From positions 8,897,116 through 8,961,115 of the forward strand of contig NW_006494789.1 of the NCBI RefSeq assembly GCF_000471905.2: a DNA stretch of 64,000 bases. The letters are read 5' to 3'. A program made the translations under genes and the position numbers. The notes beneath the pieces were generated by a model. The model did no database searches and was not told the DNA's origin. It saw only the letters and a list, made by a program, of their open reading frames with translations. Below, in pieces: positions 58,486 to 64,000 of the stretch. Position 1 is the first letter of the stretch, and every line of letters begins with the position of its first letter. Origin of the DNA: Amborella trichopoda. Its lineage: Eukaryota > Streptophyta > Magnoliopsida > Amborellales > Amborellaceae.

Positions 58486-59149
58486 AACCCCATTAACTGC
58501 TTTCATTGAAGGTAAAAAAAAAATTAACGTAAAAAGTTTAAACAACGAGAAGGGGATTTCTCCCGTGAGGGCTTCGTTGAGCTCACAGGATATTTCGACA
58601 AAGTTGGCTGGAGTTCTCCAGCACACAGGGAGGAGGTTTCAGCTATGAGAAGAGGGCACCGGTGGGGAGCACAGGGCCTTTCGGAAGGGAAGGGTACTTT
58701 ATAGGCAAAGATAGGGGGAAAAAGAAGGGGTTTACCGAGGTCTACCAAAATTTTGGCAGTGAAGTTTTGGGAATTTTAGGGACGAGGAAAAGGCTGGGAG
58801 GCTGCAGCAGAGTGTTGCCTGAGCTTTTCCGTTGCTTCTTGGTGGTTTTTCAGTAGGTGCGCGTGGTTTTCGGGTAACTTGGGGGAAGTTGTAGAGGTTT
58901 TCTGAAAGTGGAAGGGGAGTTTTGGCAAGAAACCGAAGGGTCAGGGGGGAGACGAACCGTCGCTGAAGCTGGACAGTTTGCTTGGAAGGTGTGCAACCGT
59001 CAGGGAGGCAAACATTTGCCATTTACACGTGTGAGACGTGTGTCAAGTGGCATAGCAGGATGAGAGTCATCAGGTGGTGTATCAGGGCTTGAGGTGCCAC
59101 ACGCAGAATCCACAGCGCGTGTGAGAGATATGAACACGGTCGGTGTCAG

Positions 59150-59565
59150 AAATTGACAAAGATAGTCGGCGGCAGGTGTTAGTAAACACAGCCAGCGCTA
59201 AGCATTAGTAGACATAGCTGACGCTAAGCATTAGCAGACACAACCGGTGCTAAACATTAGTAGACACAGCCGGTGCTAAGTGTTAACAGACACAGCCGGT
59301 GTTAAACGTTAGTAGACACAGTCGACGCTAACCTTTGAGTGCACAACTGGCGCTGAGTTTCTTAAAACACAGCCAATGTTAAGCTTTTGAAATCACAATT
59401 CGTGCTAGACCTTCGTAAATACAATCGGTGCTAGGCTTCTGGAAACTTAGTCCGTGCTAGACCTTCATAAATGCAATCAGCGCTAGGCTTCTGGAAACTC
59501 AGTCGATGCTAGGCCTCTGACAATATAGTCAGTTCTTAGCCATTGAAGACCCAGCCGACGCTTAT
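59150..59565. repeat. ~33-bp minisatellite, CACAGCCGGTGCTAAG core
   Basis: About twelve units of (G/A)ACACAGCCGG(T/C)GCTAAGC followed by TTAGTA(G)A. They become more diverged to the right (CAATCGGTGCTAGGCTTCTG). Confidence 0.92.
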
Positions 59566-59599
59566 CCAGTACCTTGAGCTCTTTATAATGGCTGAGTCT

Positions 59600-61300
59600 T
59601 CTTACCAAATTCCTAACATAAAGATCCTTCCATGGGGAGGAGGGGTCAGTACCTATGAATTTACCGGTGAGGCTCTATCAAGGGGGGAGCCCATTTGGAT
59701 GACAAAGCCAGTATGAAAGCTCGAGTGGCCCGGTTCATTTTGAAGTCCACAAGGACAATGATGGCAACATTATTATCAAAGAAGGGGCAGTGCTCCTTCA
59801 TTGTATGCACATGAACATAGCTTATGGGGAGAACTTGCCTACCCTAGGGAAGCAAATGGTGCAAGCAAAGGGGTTAATGTGGTCTGGGAAAGGTCTTCGA
59901 ATACAGGGGGAGAACCAATATTTAAAGGGATACTCTTCCTGGACCGCCAAGGTATTGGTGTCGCACATAAGCATTCTTGAACGTGTTTCTCAGCTAGCAG
60001 TGGTCTAGTGCTCAGGCAGCTACTATGATCGATGCTCCAATACTGTCAAGGAATTACTAGAGACATGGAGCCATGTTAGCAATACTTGACTTCTTGGGCA
60101 TGGGGAAGCATGAATCTCTTTACTAGATCTTCATGTTATTTGGGGCCTTCCGATGATTGGGGCGATGTATGACAAGGTCGTGCCCCAAAACTTGGTCATC
60201 TTTGGTGGTGCTAGCTTGGGGAGAGAAGAGCCACCTGCTAGTCCCCGAAAGGTTTTTGAGGTCTACCAATTGCTCCATGCACATTCTAGCAACAGTTGGG
60301 TAACCTTCATCGAATGGGTGAAATTATTTTGTGGAGACTATCCCGAAGGCGGTCGGGGTACTCTGAGAGGGAAAGGGAAGCAGTTGTGAAGGGGCCTCTA
60401 TATCAATCCGAGACCAGTGATGACTGTGTCTTCTTGGTCGCATTTTTGGCCTTATTTTTATGCAAGTTCGTGCTCCCTGGAGGGGCGGATGACATTCATC
60501 CAGGCAACTTATATTTGGCCTGCGACATGGCAAGAGGGCATGAGTATGCCCTTGCCCAAGCAGTTTTGTGCAACATTAACCATGGATTGGGGGTCATCTG
60601 CCATGGAAAGGCTTACAAAGGTAAGGAGGGAGGGAATGACATTGTTGGAGGAGAGGCCTTTCCTGGGGATTTTAAGACTCCGTTCCCCATCCATTACGTA
60701 TACCGGGGGCTAGGGGCCTATTTCCCTGCCACTTATGTAAGGAGCCAGGGTACGGGGAACAAACTGTGGTCCTTCTTGATGAGGATTGCTGACCAAAGGC
60801 TATCTTCCATACCCCAGTGGTTGGGAGTGCACCAGAAGTCCTTTCCCAATTTGATGCAACGCTAAATGAGCTGGAGATCAAGAATACTGCATCATGAAAC
60901 GAAGACTAGTAGGTTAGCCTCAGAGAAGTCCATCTTGCGTCGTAGTGAGGAGATAGATTTATGCAATGAGAAGAAGGCCACTATCACGGGCCGTCAGCAG
61001 GACCTTAAGAGGGAGGCGCAAGGCAATTATAAGAGGATGATCGGAATAAGAGAAGAGATGTGAATATTAAGGCAGGAAATCGCTGGTCTTGAGATGAAGA
61101 TGATTCAAAGGGGGGATATGGAGGCCTCTTTGGTTGCGGATTCATCTGAACTCGCTCGCACCATTGACTCCGAAACTGTGGTGATGGAGGAGGAGACTCA
61201 AATGGTGGCCGAACTGAAGGAGCGTGTCTAGGGCACTGAGACTTCTCTTGCGGCATGTAGCACAGAGATCAATAAGATAATTGATCTTTTTTGAAAATGT
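59600..61300 (+). pseudogene. Plant mobile domain (PMD) gene, antisense to Tat element 2
   Basis: Plus-strand reading: DLHVIWGLPMIGAMYDKVVP (60130), the PMD WD.HV..GLP box, then VYQLLHAHSSNSWVTFIEWV. After a frameshift near 60390, 60417-60865 gives VFLVAFLALFLCKFVLPGGA, LYLACDMARGHEYALAQAVL and NINHGLGVI, the helical FLAFWLSRFVFP-type block of transposon PMD proteins. The C-terminal part (60866-61290) is charged and heptad-like (ELARTIDSETVVMEEETQ), probably a coiled coil. Stops at 60389, 60863, 61061 and 61228 mark decay. The N-terminus is uncertain, near 59590. Confidence 0.75.
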
Positions 61301-61820
61301 CTTTTCTTTTGCCAGCACTTGTAAAAAGTTTGTACTCATGAATAAGATGCTTCTTTTTCTTTTTTGACTGACTTTGCTGCATGATTTCATTCTCCTCTTA
61401 CTTTTCTACACCTCATGTAATTTTTTTGAACACCTTTGGAGATATTTATTATCTCAAGGGGCTAATATCCTAGGCCTTGTTTAGTCCCATGACGGGCTGT
61501 CGTGGCTTGGATAGCTTTGAAATGGGGAGTCATTGCTTTTTCTCCTCTTAATGTTTGATTGGCCAAGGGCTCATAGTTCATTTTCTTCATCATTTGATGA
61601 CTCTGCTCACTATAGATAGTTCAGTCAGGAGCGGATTTGGTCTCCATTAACTTCAAACCCATCATAGCTTTTGGTCTCAGGCACGAACTCCTTGAGATGT
61701 TTTGAAGCAATATGCATAACCTCCAATTAGCTTTGGAGACTGCGAACTTCGCTTCTTAAGTTTGTTAACGGATCCTGCTCTTGAGGGGAAGAAGATTGAC
61801 CATTCTCAAACTTCTCTCCT
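61300..61820. other. Spacer where RT, RNase H and integrase would be expected
   Basis: Between the PMD ORF and the minus-strand gag-protease there are only about 500 bp, with no RT, RNase H or integrase motif in any frame. Confidence 0.6.
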
Positions 61821-61824
61821 CCCG

Positions 61825-62307
61825 TCAGACCAGGGAAAGTAGAACTTGCTGCTGGTCACTAGTCCGAGGAGCATCCTCTATGCTTACAGCAACTGGAGTT
61901 TGAAAAATCTTTCGTGGTGGTTGGGGTACTTCTTCTTTCAAGAGTGAAATGGGGTTATGCAGAACTTTTTGATGGTCCGGTGTATAGGTGATTTTTGCAG
62001 CTGGGAATACTATCCCCATAACTTATTCAATCTCAGGAATGACTTCTGGTTCATCTTTTGGCCAAGATGGCCCAGAACTGGGGGTAGAGGGCAAGGACTC
62101 CTCTTTAAGTGAAAACGAAGTTTCTTCGGGGAGGATTGTGGGGATGCTAAAATGAATGGCGGTTAAAGGGAGAGTTTTTCCTTGCCTTTCTTCCTCTTTG
62201 ATCATGCTTACTAATGTTCTCCCCATGTCCTCAACATCTTCATGAGGTGAAGATCGCATCTTTGTTGTAGACTTGTGATCCCCCTCATTCAGCTTTTGAG
62301 GTGACAC
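61825..62307 (-). pseudogene. Post-protease acidic segment of element 2
   Basis: Two adjacent minus-strand frames (62307-62023, 62019-61825) separated by a stop. Rich in Glu/Pro/Ser with repeated KEE.., no enzyme motif. In related polyproteins such sequence links protease to RT. Confidence 0.45.
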
Positions 62308-62517
62308 TAGATCTATGAAGTAATATTTAGCATTAGTATAGTGAGTTTCGGGTATAAGGAACGATCTTTTGTCAGCATAGACCGTATGCTGTCTTCCATT
62401 TCGACTATACTTGAAGCACTAATGCAATGTCAATGGAACTAACCCCTGGTCATGGAGCCATGGCTGACTGAGGAGAATGTTATAGGAAGTGTCGGTGTCG
62501 ATTACATGAAATTGGGC

Positions 62518-62886
62518 TTAATCATTCAGCTCACTGATCTTAAAACGAAAGCAAATCATGCCAGCAGGCTTCCCTCCTAACTGGTTGAATCCTTGAACTG
62601 CGATATGGGTCGGAGTAAGATCTTCGGCTAACTCTAATCGAGTAAGGATCCTCCTTGGAATAAGGTTGATCGCCGACCCTCCATCTAACATAATTCGGTT
62701 GATGGGGCATGTATGTAATTCGTCAGTGAAAAAGAGGGGCCAATTATGAAACTTTTCTCCTAACTGCAGATCATCCTCTGAAAAGGTGATTGGCATATAT
62801 CCTTCTAAAATCATCGGGTCCACTTCAATAGGTTTTACTTCAGTCTCATACACCTTTGGGTTAGAGAGAGCCTGAACCAAAGCCAT
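62518..62886 (-). pseudogene. Retropepsin-like protease of element 2
   Basis: MALVQALSNPKVYETEV opens the frame, then YMPITFSEDDLQLGEKFHNW and NRIMLDGGSAINLIPRRILT. The DGGSAIN active site and downstream IAVQGFNQLGGK..G fit gypsy proteases of the type usually written LIDGGSAVNILP. The active site is intact here. It is separated by one stop from the preceding gag end, KVKYDVIRHMRKLLALLSIY plus DALML. Confidence 0.85.
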
Positions 62887-62898
62887 CTGGTAATCCTT

Positions 62899-63743
62899 CT
62901 AGAGCATGAGGGCATCATAGATACTAAGGAGAGCTAGAAGCTTCCGCATATGCCTTATCACATCATATTTCACCTTTTCTTGGTCAAGGCTTTGTGCTCT
63001 TAGTCCTGCCACCGATTTGGGTGATATGTTGGGTTGAGGAGCAGGTTTGGGTGCAAGAGGTTTATTTTGGCCTGCTGGCTGACTCGATTGCATAGCGAGC
63101 TTGGTTGGGGTGACGTTTGAGGTTTTGGAAGTGACTGTGTCAGAGGTATCGCAGGAAATTGGAGAATAGGTGGATTGTTTGAGGTATTGGGATTAGGAAG
63201 GAGTTTGGGGAGCTGAAGGATAAGCAGATTGGTATTTGGATTAGGGCATAGTGCCGAACTAGGAAACTTCAAGGTTCCTGACTTCTACGGTGGAGGTTAC
63301 AGTGTCTTCCCCCGATCTGAGGCTCATTGGCCCTGTGCTAGGTGATGTTCCTGAGATTTACACCATATGACAAGCCTCTTGAGAATAAAAGCTCTGTTCC
63401 CTTGATTCTCTAGTCTCTGCTCAAAGTCGAGCTCAGGGGGCCATTGGGGTTTCTTCAACTTTGTCTTTTTGTGCTTCTTTGAACAAGACAGCTTTGCTTT
63501 GGCTTTAGCTATCAGGGCGTTGGCAACTATTAAGAATCTGGCTGCCTGGGCCAGGGTCATTTTCAACCGCCTCCGTTGCGTCCTGCTTATGTTGATTCCT
63601 TCCAATTCTCTGTCAAGAGCTTCGAAGTCTAGACATTTCAAGGTTGTACCTACAGGAGACCTAGAAGAGGAAGGATGAGAAGAAGAAGAAGAAGAAGGAG
63701 AAGGGTTCAGAAAGTGGGGGACTTTTAAGGTCATTCCCCTCAT
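62899..63743 (-). pseudogene. Gag-side segment of element 2
   Basis: Frame 63743-63324 is Ser-rich, then ISRTQRRRLKM and a Lys-rich stretch (KKHKKTKLKKPQW), resembling the (L/I)(S/T)RTQ(K/R)RR motif of Tat polyproteins. 63272-62899 is Pro/Gln-rich linker in shifting frames, ending KYDVIRHMRKLLALLSIYDA. No capsid domain or zinc knuckle seen. Confidence 0.5.
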
Positions 63744-64000
63744 CAGACCGATCTAGGCAACGTTTTGCACCATCTCCGGAGTTGGACGTGTGTAAGAGGT
63801 CTTTTAGGTCTTTCCCTTGCTTAGACTGTTGGGGAGTTCTTTTAACGTCGTGGCCCTCATTGGACGTATGAAGAGGGTCTTTTAGGTCTTTCTTTTGCTT
63901 AGACCGTTGGGGAGTGCTTTTAACGTCGTTGCCGTCATTGGACGTGTGTAGGGGGTCTTTTAGGTCTTTCCCTTGCTTAGACCATTGAGGAGTGCTTTTA
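63720..64000. repeat. 78-bp tandem repeat running off the window
   Basis: GGTCTTTTAGGTCTTTCCCT, then CTTTTAACGTCGT and ATTGGACGT, repeats at 63798, 63876 and 63954 (exact 78-bp steps). A partial diverged unit precedes it. Confidence 0.93.

Larger units (their letters stand above)
61825..64000 (-). mobile_element. Tat-like Ty3-gypsy element 2 (gag-protease part)
   Basis: Read leftward: gag-type segment (63743-62899), protease (62886-62518), acidic spacer ORFs (62307-61825). Pol enzymes are missing. With the antisense PMD ORF to its left, it has the same topology as element 1. It probably extends beyond the right end of the window. Placement in the Tat lineage is inferred from protease style and topology. 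Confidence 0.6.

Overview
The window is plant nuclear DNA, almost certainly from an angiosperm with a repeat-rich genome. It holds one spliced host gene with GT-AG introns, plant telomere-type CCCTAAA units, and large amounts of LINE, Ty1-copia, Ty3-gypsy (Tat and chromovirus types) and hAT/MITE sequence. I cannot name the species. There are no tRNA, rRNA or CRISPR loci and nothing bacterial.

Left third (1-21 kb): the only host gene is the 3' part of the MIP2/NBAS (Sec39-domain) gene on the + strand. Five exons are placed at 2812-4075, 14378-14737, 15465-16716, 17381-17646 and 17910-20513. They encode the last ~1914 residues; the N-terminal beta-propeller part lies upstream of the window. One intron is 10.3 kb and is filled with transposons: an interstitial telomere repeat, a nested pair of hAT-like elements around an assembly gap, a decayed RTE-type LINE, other LINE tails and a foldback MITE. 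The gene's last ~150 coding bases plus 3'UTR are tandemly duplicated as a 327-bp unit.

Middle (21-38 kb): a foldback MITE, a decayed L1-type LINE with two RNase H tails, a small hAT-like element with 11-bp TIRs, a decayed Ty1-copia element with recognisable LTR copies (about 27.33 and 33.56 kb), a chromovirus-type gypsy fragment, and a CT-rich stretch.

Right half (38-64 kb): two Tat-lineage gypsy retrotransposons in opposite orientation. Element 1 (+, from an LTR at 38112) has a PBS, leader repeats, gag, protease, RT, two RNase H remnants and integrase, all broken by stops. It is followed by an antisense ORF that reads as a plant mobile domain (PMD) protein. Element 2 (-, 64 kb leftward) has gag-protease coding but no visible RT or integrase, and again a PMD ORF antisense to it at 59.6-61.3 kb. 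The rest of 52-59.6 kb is mostly minisatellite arrays.

The most interesting material is the repeated pairing of Tat elements with antisense PMD genes of two apparently different subtypes. The second is a family of paired palindromes (arms GGGCGACACC / GGTGTCGCCC) found near both ends of element 1.
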